Shown: positions 10,701 to 22,702, numbered from the stretch's first letter. The stretch is 64,000 bases of DNA from Incurvaria masculella (GCA_946894095.1 OX335653.1:2175001-2239000), one strand, 5' to 3'. Numbers and translations: made by a program. Notes: generated by a model not told the origin, from the letters alone.

Positions 10701-10814
10701 ATTTTCACTTCCGCCCTCGCACCTAGGCATAGCACGCTCGCACCCCACAACAAACATAAGCTGCTCCCTTTTTGGGAAATGTGAAAATTCGCTTGACTTC
10801 TGTTTGCTCCTTAA

Positions 10815-11144
10815 GGCTGTTCCGACCCATATAAAGTTGTTTGCACACATAACCCAAAAAGTATTGCACTTTAAGCCACGAATTAATAATAAAAGTTCAA
10901 TATAGTCATTATTATTGGTTTTGTTACAATTTATTTAAATACGATTTTTATTTAACAGCGCCATCTAACGGTGTAAAACTTCTAATCGGCAATTACGACG
11001 AAACCATTTAACCTGAAATTGTGAATACTATAGCTATATATGCAACTACTATGGCTATATTTAAGATTTTTGACGAATTCGTGCCTTAAAGTGCAATACT
11101 TTTTGCGTTCTGTGTAAAAAAACATTGTATGGGTCGGAACATCC
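10815..11144. mobile_element. TTAA-flanked MITE family F copy 1 (330 bp)
   Basis: Ends GGCTGTTCCGACCCATA (left) and TATGGGTCGGAACATCC (right), bounded by TTAA on both sides. Inside are a second inverted pair, AAGTATTGCACTTTAAG and CTTAAAGTGCAATACTTTT, and GCGCCATCTAACGG. A second copy in the opposite orientation lies at 38574-38934. Confidence 0.85.
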
Positions 11145-11314
11145 TTAAGTACTCACCTATTAAGCTTAGCCTTATTCTCGACTAAACTAAAATACTTAGT
11201 TGCAAATGCGTTTTACTTCCGAATAGAAAATAACCTTGCTTAAATAGTTTGTACTTGGAAAAGCCAGTATATTATGATTGATATAAGACAGTTATGCATG
11301 GTATGACTGACTGG

Positions 11315-11430
11315 GACTGACGATTATAACCAACTTCCAGAGGACATTATCAGTGCAAACAACACTAATCAATTTAAGAATCGTTTGGACGCTTATCTAA
11401 ATAAATACATTTTTAAAATAAGTAACTAAG
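11315..11430 (+). pseudogene. LINE reverse-transcriptase ORF tail (remnant)
   Basis: The frame reads NQLPEDIISANNTNQFKNRL and continues to a TAA at about 11428. This is the W-N-x-L-P-E-x-V...F-K-x-R-L-D motif that ends many non-LTR retrotransposon ORFs. Related tails lie on the minus strand near 43.8-43.95 and 63.24-63.42 kb. Everything upstream is lost. Confidence 0.6.
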
Positions 11431-12889
11431 TGAACTGAAACCGATTAAGTGAAAAAAATAATATGTTAATATATCAATGAACTTTGTACTCGATTTAGAC
11501 ACATCAGGCTGGGCTGCCTGTCAAATATAATATAAATAAATGTAATCTCGTTATACTCGCAGAAGAAACGCTCTCTGCGAAGGGTCGCTCATCGCTTTTC
11601 TGCGCGTAAAGCTCGTCGCAGAGGCTTATTAGAGCAGTGATAACGACACGGTCGTTAGCAGCACAACGATAAAATACAAATCCTCCTCCTCAGCCCTGCG
11701 CCAGGTGGCCATTATTGGTTAATTTCTCAGAGAGTACTTAAGAACGGCCCGTAAGCTGTGTTCCCCATACAGACGTGGTTTACTAATAATTAATTTAAAA
11801 ACGACTGTTCCAATTTACTTGATATTTATTGTCTAATATGAGACAAGAAAATATCTATGTCTGCACGTTTTGGTTTCGCTGAAAAAGCCTAACCAAGCAA
11901 AATAACAGACAAAATAAATTCTTCATACAAACATTATTTTCTCTGCTGTGTAATTAAAGCATACATTTTTTGAAACAACAACAACGTGCAGACATAGGTA
12001 TTTGTTATATGATATTACATAAAAAAAATAAAGCAAATTGGAAAGGTGGTTTTCAAATTATTAGTAAACTACGTTTTTAAGTTAGGCGAAAATTTTGTGA
12101 TGTTTACGGGCCCATCTTAACTGATCAAGCTCAAATTTTATGTTATTTAACTATAGATATATTCGCACAGTATGACTGATTTCATCTAAAGCAGTTACTT
12201 TGCTCTATAAAAAATCACAAAAACACATATTTTTTCACATTTCTTGATAGGTACTCGGATAGATTTATATCTCAATCATTGCAGTCGAAATGCCTTAGCG
12301 TCGGATTAATACAGAAAGGCAGCGCCATCTAGTGGACAGATAAGGTATCGTATCGTTTTGAAAGACAAATTCGTTTGCTCGCAATCGTTTGAGCAGTTCA
12401 TCTGGTATAGAAGGTCGTTGGCTGGTATCCTGCTCAGATGAATTACATAACAACGAACATCTTCACGGGTGCCATTTGTGACTCTCGAGGTCTAGGAAAC
12501 TCAACGGTTGAGTATTGACAACCTCGTTTCGCCTCATGATGTTTTTAAGCACACATAATGAATGGCGAATTAAAATATAGTAATAGGAAATACTGTTATT
12601 CTGTCGGGAGTTAAGTATTATTTCTATAAATTTTATTTTTTATTAAAACGTGTATTCTTGTGTTTATTTTTGTTCACCTTTTAGGTATACAGGTATCTGC
12701 TTAACTGTACGCAAGTAGTGTTTTGCTTTAGTGGAGTGTACACAAAATTTAAATTCTACAAGTGTGCATATTTTATTTTGTTTCATACGTGCGTGTATAA
12801 CTCTGTTGTGGAACCATAATAAAGAAATGGCGATCTCATCGATAGGTCACATCTAGCTTTTTGTAGGAAAGCCGAAGTGGTGGGTTTCC
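11431..12889. other. Gene-free stretch containing a TIR element
   Basis: 11767-12080 looks like a ~310-bp inverted-repeat element: GTTTACTAATAATTAATTT at the left, AAATTATTAGTAAAC at the right, with TTCCAATTTAC and GCAAATTGGAAAG inside. A fragment of the same family is at about 29310-29370. The remainder (11480-11740 and 12085-12889) shows nothing recognisable. Confidence 0.45.
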
Positions 12890-13075
12890 ACATGTTGTTA
12901 CTAGGTGATAGGGTTAATCCCGCCCGGGTTGGTGCCGTCGCATTGAATGATTTGCTCGAAGCGGCAATGAAAGTTGTCCGTGTTTTCCACCCAGTTCTAT
13001 GTAGCCGAGCAGTATAAGGAAGGTCCTAGAATGGCACCTAGTTCCCATATGGTGTGTTGTTCTAATATTTGGCGG
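12890..13075 (+). mobile_element. SINE family A, head-less fragment
   Basis: Body and tail only (CCCGCCCGGGTTGGTGCC, GAAGCGGCAATGAAAG, CACCTAGTTCCCATATGG). It is followed within a few bases by another, complete copy. Confidence 0.65.
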
Positions 13076-13505
13076 TCAGAAGGCTCGTAGCCTAGTGGCG
13101 CGGGGACTGGCCTAGCGTACCAGAGGCCCGGGTTCAATACCAACTTGCACCTGTTGCAACTGTCTTTCTCTTTCAGAGTTCGATAAGTGCATTTCGTCAC
13201 GAATACGAGCTGCTCCATGGTTCGGAATCCATGTAAAACTGTAGGTCCCCTTCCCCTACTAGGTGGTAGGATTTAAGCCCGCCCGGGTTGGTACCATCGC
13301 ATTGGATGAAAAGATGGTCGAAGCGGCAATGAAAAATTGTCCGTGTTTTCCATCCAGTTCAATGTAGCCGTGCTCATAAAGGGAAGGTCCTGGCATGGCA
13401 CCTAATTCCTTCGGGAATGTGGTGTATTGGGCTAATACCATAACGGTAGTTGTGTGGTATTAGCCATCCGTGTCAGGTCGCATAAAAAAAAAAAGAAAAA
13501 AAAAC
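13076..13505 (+). mobile_element. SINE family A, full length with A-rich tail
   Basis: tRNA-like head (GCTCGTAGCCTAGTGGCGCG then GGGTTCAATACC), body (TTTCGTCACGAATACGAGC, AAAACTGTAGGTCCC, GCCCGCCCGGGTTGG, CCATCCAGTTCAATG, CTAATTCCTTCGGGAATG), terminal TTAGCCATCCGTGTCAGG and an A-rich tail to about 13505. This is the best reference copy in the window. Confidence 0.8.
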
Positions 13506-13668
13506 TGAAGTGGTCGGTTTTCTTTCGATGTATTTCCTGTGACGTAAGACATCATGAATGACCTGAGAAACATCCTTTCTACTTACGTCTTGATATGTTA
13601 TGTGCGATCGTGTAGCTTTCACCGAATATTTCGACCTTTTCTATGCGGAAAAATCTACTAAAAATCTC

Positions 13669-14010
13669 GCCTGAGCCTCTAGTCCCAGTTGTCACCTAAA
13701 TTGTCGTTTACGCCAAACCGATCGACTGGCGTTTTTAAATGTATGGAGAAATTGAAAACCGCGCGCAGTGGGCGTTAAGCGAACCAACATTTGCGAGTCC
13801 GAGTTTGATTTGACAGCTTACTCACCGTCGGAGTAAATACGCCGATGTAGCCGTTTTCATACAAATCGGAAGCCCGAGTTTCACTTTGGCAGCTTGAAGA
13901 AGTAAAACCACAGAATAAGTAGTAAACATTTGTATGGGGTTTGACGTTTTGACGTAACTTTGAAGTTCCGTAAACGCCAATTTAGGTGAGAACTCAGACT
14001 GATCACTCAG
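13669..14010. mobile_element. MITE family D copy 2
   Basis: Ends GTCACCTAAATTGTCGTTTAC and CGCCAATTTAGGTGAGAAC...CACTCAG, with the family interior AACCGATCGACTGGCG and TTTGACAGCTTACTCACCG. Confidence 0.8.
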
Positions 14011-14504
14011 AAAGCCCTATAGGGGAGAAGATGGGAGGGTCGCGTCTGTCTCGATTGCCAATTCACTACATTGGCGCTTGATTGAAATGTCAAGGCTAGG
14101 GTGGGTCGATTACGTGCCGGAGTCTCGTCGGCAGGTCGCCAGACGTCAGGAAACAATTATGATGCTTGAGCTATTCGAAAAGAAAAATGGGCCAACGTGT
14201 GTGAGAACACTCAGGTAGCCCAAATTGGTGACTACGACGTCATCGGAAGGTCTTGGTGGGCGAAAATGGCGTCGAACAATCCCATCAAATGATGTCGTTC
14301 TAATGTCACAGCCTCACGACGTCTCTGACCACACGGACACACAATGTGCATCCCATCTGGACGTCAATAAGGTCAGACATGGACAGACCTTAAAATGACG
14401 TTTATTTGTGAGAAAGTGAGGATCTTTTATGGTCTGACCTTAAGATAACGACACCTCTGAGCGCGGTTAGGTTCTGGATGGGTGATCGTTTTCAACCCTA
14501 GAGG
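14011..14504. other. Gene-free stretch
   Basis: No ORF of note and no recognised repeat. Short GACGTCA-like motifs occur but have no evident context. Confidence 0.35.
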
Positions 14505-14780
14505 CTTGCCGTGGTTCGGATTCCACGTAAGTCTGTAGGTCCACTTCCTTACTTGGTGATAGGGTTTATCCCGCCCGGGTTGGTACCATCGCATTGAATG
14601 AACGATGCTCGAAGCGGCAATAAAAATTGTCCGTGTTTTCCATCCAGTTCAATGTAGCCGAGCAATATAAGGAAGCTCCTGGCCTGGCACCTAGCTCCCA
14701 AGTGGTGTGTTAGGCGAATATCTGAGGTCAGTATAGTTCAGTTCGGTATTAGCCATCCATGTCCAGTTACATAAAAAAAA
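14505..14780 (+). mobile_element. SINE family A, 5'-truncated
   Basis: Starts at GGTTCGGATTCCACG and runs through CCCGCCCGGGTTGGTACC, CCATCCAGTTCAATG and TTAGCCATCCATGTCC to an A-rich tail. The tRNA-like head is absent. Confidence 0.7.
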
Positions 14781-15007
14781 CTCAAACGTTTTAATCGGAT
14801 TACTGTAGGACTGATGGAAAATTCACCTTGGAATGACATCAATTTTTAGGACAATTGTGAGCAGTTTCAAACTGACCTAAAAATGACTTGTCGATGACGT
14901 CATATGTCTGACTACGGAGACATATGAAGTCTTGTGCTATCTGGACAGCAATATTGAGCAGGTACCCTCCATTTAAACGAAAAAAAAATTAAAACCGATA
15001 AAAAATT

Positions 15008-15180
15008 AAATGGTATGTTTTGCTGGTTCGGGTCCAGCCTTGCAGTATATTAGTAAAGTAGTTATTTTTACAGGGATATTTCTTTAATTAATGTGTCCTT
15101 GCTTCACGGTCGATTATACATACATACATGTCACATTCCTTGTGCCGTACGAAAACGTATATTTACTTGATTCGAACTCT
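15008..15180 (+). repeat. Dispersed repeat family H
   Basis: Block GTTTTGCTGGTTCGGGTCCAG, CAGTATATTAGTAAAGTAG, CTTGCTTCACGGTCGAT and a short CATA run. It recurs at 17.6, 19.1 and 62.3 kb. GGTTCGGGTCC resembles a B box, so a SINE origin is possible but unproven. Confidence 0.65.
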
Positions 15181-16234
15181 TTAAATTCAGAATAACCAAC
15201 CCACCCGACGGTACCTCGAGAATCACGTTATTCATGAGAGCTGGCGGTCCGACCGCGCTGCAAGCCAGAACTGAAGCTGAAACTTATTTGCCATCGTATC
15301 AATATTTCATGTAGAGCCATCCAGTGTTTGTCGCATCGATTGTCGTATTTACTTAAGGCTGTCGTGGAAGTCACAGAAAATCTAAGATTTGAAAATTTAA
15401 AGAAATACGTTATTTGTGGCCAAATCACAATATTGCACGGCGACTGCCATTAAAATATCGAAATCGTCTTCCAGGCCTTAAGGCCCTGGTACTAGCCAAA
15501 TCGCAAAGTTAGACGAGGCACCCCAAGTTAACTAATTAAGTCTGACGATTATAAGTGTCATCCTTACAATATATGATTCCTTGTCTAGGAATCGAATGAT
15601 TTTCGTTAATGTATGTTTCCTTTTTCTATACAAAATACATTGCGGAAACGGTGTCCATTTCCGAACTTTTTTGACTAAATGTAGAAATCTAAAAGCAAAT
15701 GGAATTTTTTGTTTATGCATATATGCTGTTTTTGCTTATATCTAGAAATCGAATGACTTTCAGATTTCTAATGAGAAAAATCAACTTTTTTTATTTTTAT
15801 TATTATTTAAATAAATGATGGAATAAAAAAATATTAACTATCCATTATCAGTCTGGAGTTCTATTTGGATTTGCTGAAACGTTTCACTACATATTATTAC
15901 ATTTGTTAAAAAGTGCATTTGTATGGCGCGAGTAGTTGGCTAGTCCTAGCGCCTTAACGTTGTCAGATTTTAATAAAAAAAAATATTACTTGAGAAAGCT
16001 TAATTTTTTGTCCGTATGTTTTGTTTTCCTTTGTAAATATCTGTATTTCTCATTAAAAAAAAATCACAAATTAACGTAAAAAAAGACAACTTTTTTCCAA
16101 TGTTTAGAACCCAATATTTTCCAATCAAAAAGGTATATGAAAAACATTAAAACATACTGATATAGATTTCGACAATTAGAATCCAAAATTTTAAAAACGT
16201 AGTAAACCAATAAGGGCATGGAAACAGTTATCGC
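15181..16234. other. Gene-free AT-rich stretch
   Basis: Long homopolymer-rich sequence. Open frames of 62-68 codons have no domain and no splice context. Confidence 0.4.
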
Positions 16235-16590
16235 CTGAGTGGTCAGTATGAGTTCTCACCTAAATTGGCGTTTATGGCAAACCGATCGACTGGCGTTTTC
16301 TCCAAACCCCATACAAGTTTTTACTAGATATTCTGTGGTTTTACTTCTTCAAGCTGTGAAAGTCAAACGCAGACTTCCGATTTGTATGAAAACGCGGAGT
16401 GGACGTAACCGGCAACGTCGACGTATTTACGGCAACGTTGAGTAAGCTGTCAAATCAAGCTCGGACTCGCAAATGTTAGTTCGCTTAACGCCTGCTGCGC
16501 GCGCTCTTCAATTTCTCCATACATTTGAAAACGCCAGTCGATCGGTTTGCCGTAACGCCAATTTAGGTGACAACTGAGACTACCGGCTCT
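16235..16590. mobile_element. MITE family D copy 3
   Basis: Left end CTGAGTGGTCAGTATGAGTT followed by CTCACCTAAATTGGCG. Right end CGCCAATTTAGGTGACAACTG. The interior is in the opposite orientation to copies 1 and 2. The 68-codon frame within is part of the element, not a gene. Confidence 0.8.
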
Positions 16591-16628
16591 GTAGTATGGG
16601 GCAATTAATAGGGTAACGACTCTCTTAA

Positions 16629-16948
16629 GGTGGCCCAACCCGGCGGGCCTAACTCATTCGCGGGCACGGTACAAAACCGTGCTGTTGCGCTCTGGGACCT
16701 TCTCTGTTTCAAAGAATAAGACAGGCTCCGTGATGAGGAAGATGCAACATGTCCACAAAAAAGACAATTTGCACAATGTATGATTTGGTTATTTAGAAAC
16801 CAAACACAATTTTACAATGCGAATGGTCATCAGACATCTAGTTCGATCAAATAAAGCTATTTTGAGCAAAATTTTGGATCTCTGACAAGAAATATGGGCG
16901 TGATCTTCTTTCCCCTTTTGTATGGGGAGATGAGCGGGATGGGCCACC
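16629..16948 (+). mobile_element. TTAA-flanked MITE family E, internally deleted (320 bp)
   Basis: Ends GGTGGCCCAACCCGGCGGG and GAGCGGGATGGGCCACC with TTAA on both sides. Relative to 4669-5210 it lacks about 220 bp of the centre, with the junction near TGATTTGGTTATTTAGAAACC. Confidence 0.8.
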
Positions 16949-17410
16949 TTAAGGCTCCAACTGAGTTCAGCGTTCATCAAACAAACGATAATAGCGACCT
17001 CCGAAAGCAATGAGTTTGCGTTAGGGTTCATTGTATTATGCGCGTCAAAATCTTTTTGAGGCGAGCGAAGTTTATGTTTTTGATTTGAAATGTCCACTTT
17101 TTAAAGTAAATTAAATTATCTTTTACGCTTGTTCACTAGATAAATATGTGATCTTGTTTCACACAATTTTTTTTTTAAATCATTTATAGTTTCGAAGCGC
17201 CACCGGTTTGAAATCCTAGTAAAACCAAGTAAATAGGTGTTTACAAACTTTTTTTTAAGAATATAAACAACGCATTTAAACATTTTTATGCTCATACACT
17301 ATATAATAGTCTAAAATTTGATATTTCGATTTTTTTACTAGTGTTTATTTTTAATTGACGCTGAGATAAAATAAAAATAACCCTAAAATGTTGGAAGGTT
17401 AGCGTCATAT
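16949..17410 (+). repeat. Dispersed repeat flanking MITE E
   Basis: Matches 1925-2360 (GGCTCCAACTGA, GTTTGCGTTAGGGTTCATT, GACGCTGAGATAAAATAAAAA, TGTTGGAAGGTTAGCGTCAT), so the flank has been copied along with MITE E. Confidence 0.65.
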
Positions 17411-17599
17411 GAACCCTTAACTTACATAGAGTTTGCGTAGTGTAGCAGCAGTACTTTCTGATAGTTCTGATATATTTTAAAGCGAACGGACATTTGAAGA
17501 CCTAACTCAGGAAAAGTGAAAATTTTAAAAAAGGCTACCTTAATAAACTTTTATGACTAAAGATTATATTGAGAGCATATCTTATCGTGCGTGCAGAGG

Positions 17600-17811
17600 A
17601 AATAAAAAGTGGTTGTTGGGTATTGATTACGGGACTGTAGGAAGATTCCGAATTATGGGTAAAGAGCAGATGACGGAATTGTAAGTGCGTCGAGCACTGC
17701 CCGCGAAAGGTTTTCTTGCTGGTTCAAGCCCAGCCTTTCAGTATATTCGGAAAGTTTTTTTTTCAGTTCGTTCGTTCGTTAATAAATGTATCCTTGCGTC
17801 ACGGTCGATTC

Positions 17812-17812
<1 letters not shown>
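17600..17812 (+). repeat. Dispersed repeat family H
   Basis: Contains GGGACTGTAGGAAGATTCC, GCTGGTTCAAGCCCAGCC, TTTCAGTATATTCGG and GCGTCACGGTCGATTC. It leads directly into a TA microsatellite. Confidence 0.65.

Positions 17813-17857
<45 letters not shown>
17813..17857. repeat. (TA)n microsatellite
   Basis: About 22 uninterrupted TA dinucleotides at the position where other family H copies have CATACATACAT, so the array probably grew from the repeat's own tail. Confidence 0.95.
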
Positions 17858-17858
<1 letters not shown>

Positions 17859-17999
17859 AACGTCCGTTGAAAGGAAGAAGAAAAGTTGAATTTTAAAATA
17901 CAATATGCGGTAATACGTATAGTATTTATTTTTACATGCATTACACCCCCGAGTGAAAGACAACAATATGGGTGATATAAACTTACATATATTGTTTCC

Positions 18000-18240
18000 T
18001 TATGTAACTGGACATGGATGGCTAATACTAAACTGAAAGTTAGAACACACCACATGGGAACTAGGTGCCATTCCAGGACCTTCCTTATATTGCTCGGCTA
18101 CAATGAACTGGATTCCACACGGACAATTTACATTGCCACTTCGGCCATCGTTCATTCAATGCGATGGTACCCACCCGGGCGGGATTAACCCTACCACCTA
18201 GTAAGTAAGGAAGGGGACCTACATACCTACATATGTAGGT
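18000..18240 (-). mobile_element. SINE family A fragment
   Basis: Reverse copy from TGGACATGGATGGCTAAT to AGGAAGGGGACCTACAT, with ACCCACCCGGGCGGGATT. The tRNA-like head is missing. Confidence 0.7.
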
Positions 18241-19129
18241 ACGAACTCTATACATATAAAGCCTTGAGCGTATCCTTCACAGCGAGGCTGCAAAAGTTTG
18301 AAGCGAAACTCTCTTGTATGCTGATGAATAATGAATTCTGAAAGGCGCTCTTGTTTTATTATGTACGCACAGTTTTATTACGAGAGGCGTAAGGGTCGTG
18401 GTTTATAAAATGTGCCTATTTATTCTACGTCACGTTGAGCCTATTGACAATAACAGATTCGGTTCAGTTATTTAAAAAAAATCCAAACATTACATTCCTA
18501 ACGTACGAGTACACACATCACCAGTCTGAAAAAGCAAACTAACATATGCTTACGCAATTTGGCCAATGAACTTCTCGAGAAAAAAAACTAAGTCTATATA
18601 AAATTCCGAAAGGTGTTTCCAAGTATTTGCAAAAAATATATGCCCACTGAACAACATACGAGCGCGCTGTTCTGCAATATCGGATCGTTTAAAAAAGTCC
18701 CGGAAAATATATTTATTAAGTTTTCTAGATAAATAAAAAATCAACGTATCAAATAAGGGTGCGTACTACGCTACATGATACTCAGTTATTCGTTAATTTC
18801 TCCGAGAGTACTTACTTAACTTATCAACCTAAAATATATTATTATATAACTTCAGGTATATCCACACGAAATGCATGATTTTCGTTTTCATAGCATAAGT
18901 CATGCTCGATAGAAAAACAACCTCAAAATAGTTATACTTTTTCACATTTCTCGTTCCAAAACATAAAAAAAAATATTTTATCGAAAGATTGTTGTGCTAA
19001 TGATGATGTGTTGTGCTAATTTATTACAGTAGGTGTGGAATTATACATCAATGTCCATTTACATAAAAAAAATACATTCTACTAAAATACATGTTGCATA
19101 CAATGTTTGGATAATCTTATACACAGTGT
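18241..19129. other. Gene-free AT-rich stretch
   Basis: No recognisable gene or repeat. The frames present are short and low complexity. Confidence 0.4.
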
Positions 19130-19345
19130 TCGTAGGAGGCATTGATTACGAGAGGAGGGACTGTAAGATGATTTCAAATTAATTATGTCTGGCGGCTTTG
19201 GTACACGCAATGCCCGTAAAAGGTTTACTTGCTGGTTCAATCCAACCTCGCAGTATATTCATAAAGTAGTTATTTTTACAGCTTTATTTCTTAAATTAAT
19301 GTGTTCTTGCTTCACGGTCGATGCTACATACATACATGGAGGTAT
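19130..19345 (+). repeat. Dispersed repeat family H
   Basis: Contains GAGGGACTGTAAGATGATTTC, TTGCTGGTTCAATCCAACC, CAGTATATTCATAAAGTAG and CTTGCTTCACGGTCGATG, ending in a short CATACATA run and the local palindrome ATGGAGGTATACCTCCAT. Confidence 0.65.
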
Positions 19346-19657
19346 ACCTCCATGCTTATAATCACATTCGTCATAAATCAGGTCCTTGATACGAAAGATC
19401 AAAGGTTATGTCTATAAGCGTGATTGCTTAGGAGTAGCGTGTCTGGGCGCCCTGACGGGACTGTAGGCGGCTCTAGGCTGCCCCGAGCTCTGGGTAAACA
19501 AGGCGTCCCTACCCTACAGTAAGGGGGAGGTAAGCTTCAGGTTTCCGAAATGACGTAGGTAGGCCATCCAAACATTGTACAACTCGTATCAGTCATTGTC
19601 TGAGCGTTTTCTATAACAGGCGAAAGAAATGGAAGAAGGCATTGGATATTGTTTTTA

Positions 19658-19900
19658 GGGTTCCGTACCCAAAGGGTGCTAACGGATCCCTATTACTAAG
19701 CGTCCGCTGTCCGTCCGTCCGTCTGTTACGGGGCTGTATCTCATGAACCGTGATAGGTAGGCAGCTGAATTTTGTACAGATTATGTATTTATTTTGCCGC
19801 TATAACAATATATACGTAAAATTAAAAAAATATAAAAAATGGGCCCGGATACAAAAAACCAGTTTTTTTTTGTGTTTAATCTTGTACGATGGTACGGTTT
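19658..19900 (-). repeat. Dispersed repeat family B, truncated
   Basis: Begins TTTAGGGTTCCGTACCC, includes CGTCCGTCCGTCTGTTACGG, and ends at AATCTTGTACGATGGTACGG without the CGAGTCCGACTCGC terminus. It is abutted by a SINE at about 19903. Confidence 0.75.
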
Positions 19901-19902
19901 GA

Positions 19903-20255
19903 ACAGCTCGTGATCTAGGGGCTAGAGGATATGCCTTTCATCCGAGAGGTCTGGGTTCAAAACCTCGCCCGGACATGCACCGCTTTCTTTCTCTTTATGA
20001 GTTGGTGAGATTTTATGAGAGTGTATTTCGTTACGAATGCGAGCTGTTTCATGGTTCGGAACCCATGTAAAACTGTAGGTCCCCTTTCCCTACTAACTGG
20101 TAGGGTTAAGTCCGCCCGGGTTGGTACCGCCGCATTGGATGAAACTATGGTTGCAGCGGCATCGTCCGTGTTTTCCATTCAGTTCAATGTAGCCGTGCTC
20201 ATAAAGGGAAGGTCCTGGCATGGCACCTAATTCCTTCGGGAATGTTGTGTATTAA
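19903..20255 (+). mobile_element. SINE family A with head
   Basis: Head AGCTCGTGATCTAGGGGCTAG then GGGTTCAAAACCTCGCC. The body follows with TTTCGTTACGAATGCGAGC and GCCGCATTGGATGAAAC, stopping at CTTCGGGAATGTTGTGTATT. The head differs from the 13076 copy, marking a sub-family shared with 54050-54465. Confidence 0.75.
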
Positions 20256-20639
20256 ACGGCACCCTTAATGTGCAAGACCGACTCGCACTCAAGCCCCTCT
20301 TCCTTCTGGGTTAACTAAAGTAAAACTTAGTGAATGTTCTGTCAATTTTCCACCAGTCGTGTCGTCGTGGCGTGGATAACATACATCGAGATAAACAACG
20401 AAGCAAGTTATATCATTTGCTCGCAAGAACAACTTTATATTAATTAAGACGCGGAGGGCACGATTGAATTCTCAGAAATGAGATTACCTCTGGCACTTCG
20501 CTGGTAACTTTCTCCCGGCCTACTGTCCAAAAATAGGTAATATTCTCCTGTCTCCCAAGACTGGATCCCGTCCGTGTAAAGTTCGTTTTGGGGATATATT
20601 CTTGAAATATGAAAGTGATCGATGTTATTTAAGTACGAA
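20256..20639. other. Gene-free stretch
   Basis: No feature recognised. Confidence 0.35.
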
Positions 20640-20975
20640 CGGCTTGTAGCTCAGGGGGACGGGATCCAGATTTTCATACCAGACGTCATGTACCACTTTC
20701 TTCACCACTGCATTTCGTCACGGATGGGAGCTGTTCTGTGGATCGGAATCCATCTTAAACGGTAAGCCCCCTTTCTCCACTAGGTTGGGTTTAAGCTTGC
20801 CCGGGCTGGTACCATAGCATCAAATGAAAAGTCGGTCGAAATTTGTCCGTGTTATCTAGGCATACATTTTAATGTAGCCGTGCTCATAAAGGGAATGGGT
20901 CCTCCTGGCCTAATTCCTTTGCAATTGGCTAATATCATGACGGTGGTATTATCTATCCATGTCCAATTTGTTTTG
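20640..20975 (+). mobile_element. Diverged SINE family A
   Basis: Head GGCTTGTAGCTCAGGGGGACG, decayed B-box region, then ATTTCGTCACGGATGGGAGC, GCCCGGGCTGGTACC and TATCTATCCATGTCC. Confidence 0.65.
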
Positions 20976-21228
20976 TGCGACCTGACATGGATGACTAATA
21001 CCACACAACTACTGTTATGATATTTGCCCAATACACCACATTCCCGAAGAAATTAGGTGTCATGCCAGGACCTCCCTTTAATGAGCAAGGCTAGATTGAA
21101 CTGAACGGAAAACAAGGACACCACATAGTTCTATAGGTTTTACATGGTTCCGAACAATAGAACAGCTCACATTCGTAACGAAATGCACTTTATCCAACTC
21201 AGACAGAGAAAGAAGTGCTGCATGACTG
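20976..21228 (-). mobile_element. SINE family A, inverted neighbour of the previous copy
   Basis: Reverse orientation, from GACCTGACATGGATGACTAAT to GAAATGCACTTTATCC...CTGCATGACTGG. Together with 20640-20975 it forms a tail-to-tail inverted SINE pair. It is cut at 21228 by the next element. Confidence 0.65.
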
Positions 21229-21449
21229 GCAGTGCGATTACGAAGCACGAAACGGGGGAGGTTTGTTGTATTTAACAGCTAAATTGCGATAACGATATGG
21301 AAATAACCGCAGTGCGATTACGAAGTGCGAAATTAAGTGCGGTTAGTATCCAAAACTGACATATTTTGTAATCGAAAGCCGTCCGTTTGCTGTAAATTTG
21401 GGGTAGGTGCGGCACCTACACCTCATGTCGCGCTTCGTAATCGCACTGC
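21229..21449. mobile_element. Short inverted-repeat element, family T (221 bp)
   Basis: Ends GCAGTGCGATTACGAAGC and GCTTCGTAATCGCACTGC are exact inverses. The left sequence is repeated directly at 21308 (GCAGTGCGATTACGAAGTGCG). Non-coding MITE-like unit inserted in or next to a SINE. Confidence 0.7.
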
Positions 21450-21621
21450 GGGGCGAGAATTTGAACATAATCACTCGCATGAAAGGCACGTCCTCTAGCG
21501 CCTACACCACAAGCTGTAATATGAAACATCAAAAGAGTTTATCTTAATCATGGTATTATTGCAACGGCAGGGTTATAGTAATTTTTTATTGTCATTCCTC
21601 TTCGTCGCTGCCTGCCAATAT

Positions 21622-21908
21622 AAAAAACCAGCCAAGTGCGAGTCAGACTCGCACACGAAGGTTTCCGTACCATCGTACAAGGCTTAACACAAAAAATCTT
21701 GATTTTTGTATTTTGTATATTTTGTATATTTTTTTTATTTTTAACCTATTTGTTGTTATAGCGGCAAAATAAATACACACTCTGTGAAAATTTCAGCTGC
21801 CTACCTATTACGGTTTATGAGATACAGGGCTGTGACAGACGGACGGACTGACAGCGTAGGCTTAGTAATAGGGTTCAGTTTTCTCCCCTTAGGTACGGAA
21901 TCCTAAAA
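21622..21908 (+). repeat. Dispersed repeat family B
   Basis: From AAAAAACCAGCCAAGTGCGAG to AGGTACGGAATCCTAAAAA with the usual modules. The GGAC block is reduced to a single unit pair. Confidence 0.8.
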
Positions 21909-22579
21909 AGATAGGTGCAGTACCTATACTATGAATGTTTACGTCCCATACGATTATATGGACAATATGTCCATACGCCTGCGACGCAGCAAACTCACCT
22001 TTCTTACTTACTGAGCTTTGTAACGAGTAATTACGACGCGGTTGTGACGTCACTAGTGAGTGATATTGGGTTAGGGGCGGAAGGGGGTGACTCACGGTGG
22101 ACTGGGGGACGGGAGCGGATATCGGACATCCGTCCTACTTGCGAACTTGCTTCCGGGCTGGTTGCGTCGTCTTCCGATGCTCGCTAGGATCTTGCAGAAA
22201 CAGTACACGTAAAATTGTATGCTACGAATATGCTCCGCTACGCATGGGTGCAAGTGACGTGTGGGCTGAATGCAACTTGCTCGCGAATAACAAAGCAAAA
22301 TTCTCGCGGCAAGCTTTTATATCTAATACAAAAATTGATTTAATTTAATTGATGGGTTGGATTTGATTTTAAGTTTATTTTCTTCTTTTAAGAGCTTTTA
22401 AATAATAATTGATTTTCTATTTTTTAGTTTTCGCCTAATATGTTTCTAAACATTAGAACCTGCTGTCATTAATGAGTGTATGTATATGTACAGTATATCG
22501 TAACCTCGAGTGCAGTAGCAATTTCATGTTGTCATAATTGAATACGACATTTACAATATTGATATTTGTTTGGTTGCAG
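21909..22579 (+). other. Upstream of the first recognised ERICH2-like exon
   Basis: 21980-22310 is richer in CpG than its surroundings and could be an upstream exon or promoter, but no reading frame here joins the exon at 22580 with a consistent phase that I can defend. The intron end before 22580 is TTTGTTTGGTTGCAG. Confidence 0.3.
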
Positions 22580-22702
22580 GGAAAACTTCTTGGAGCAGTA
22601 CCCGCGCGGCAAGGCGCGACCGATCCGCTCCCGCCGCCACTGCACCGCCTCCGCCGCAACCGCCGCCGCAACCGCCGCCGCACCGCACGTACACCGACCG
22701 CA
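22580..22702 (+). CDS. ERICH2-like exon 1 of those found
   Basis: Acceptor TTGGTTGCAG, donor GCA|GTACGT. It begins with one base of a split codon and ends with two. The frame starts ENFLEQYPRGKARPIRS and then becomes Ala/Thr-rich (SAATAAATAAAP) through a GCC/ACC repeat. Phase selection was forced by the next exon. Confidence 0.55.

Noticed and set aside
13076..13160. tRNA-like sequence with A- and B-box motifs
   Set aside because: It continues into a repeated body and tail found at least fifteen times, and the acceptor stem does not close, so it is a SINE head rather than a tRNA gene.
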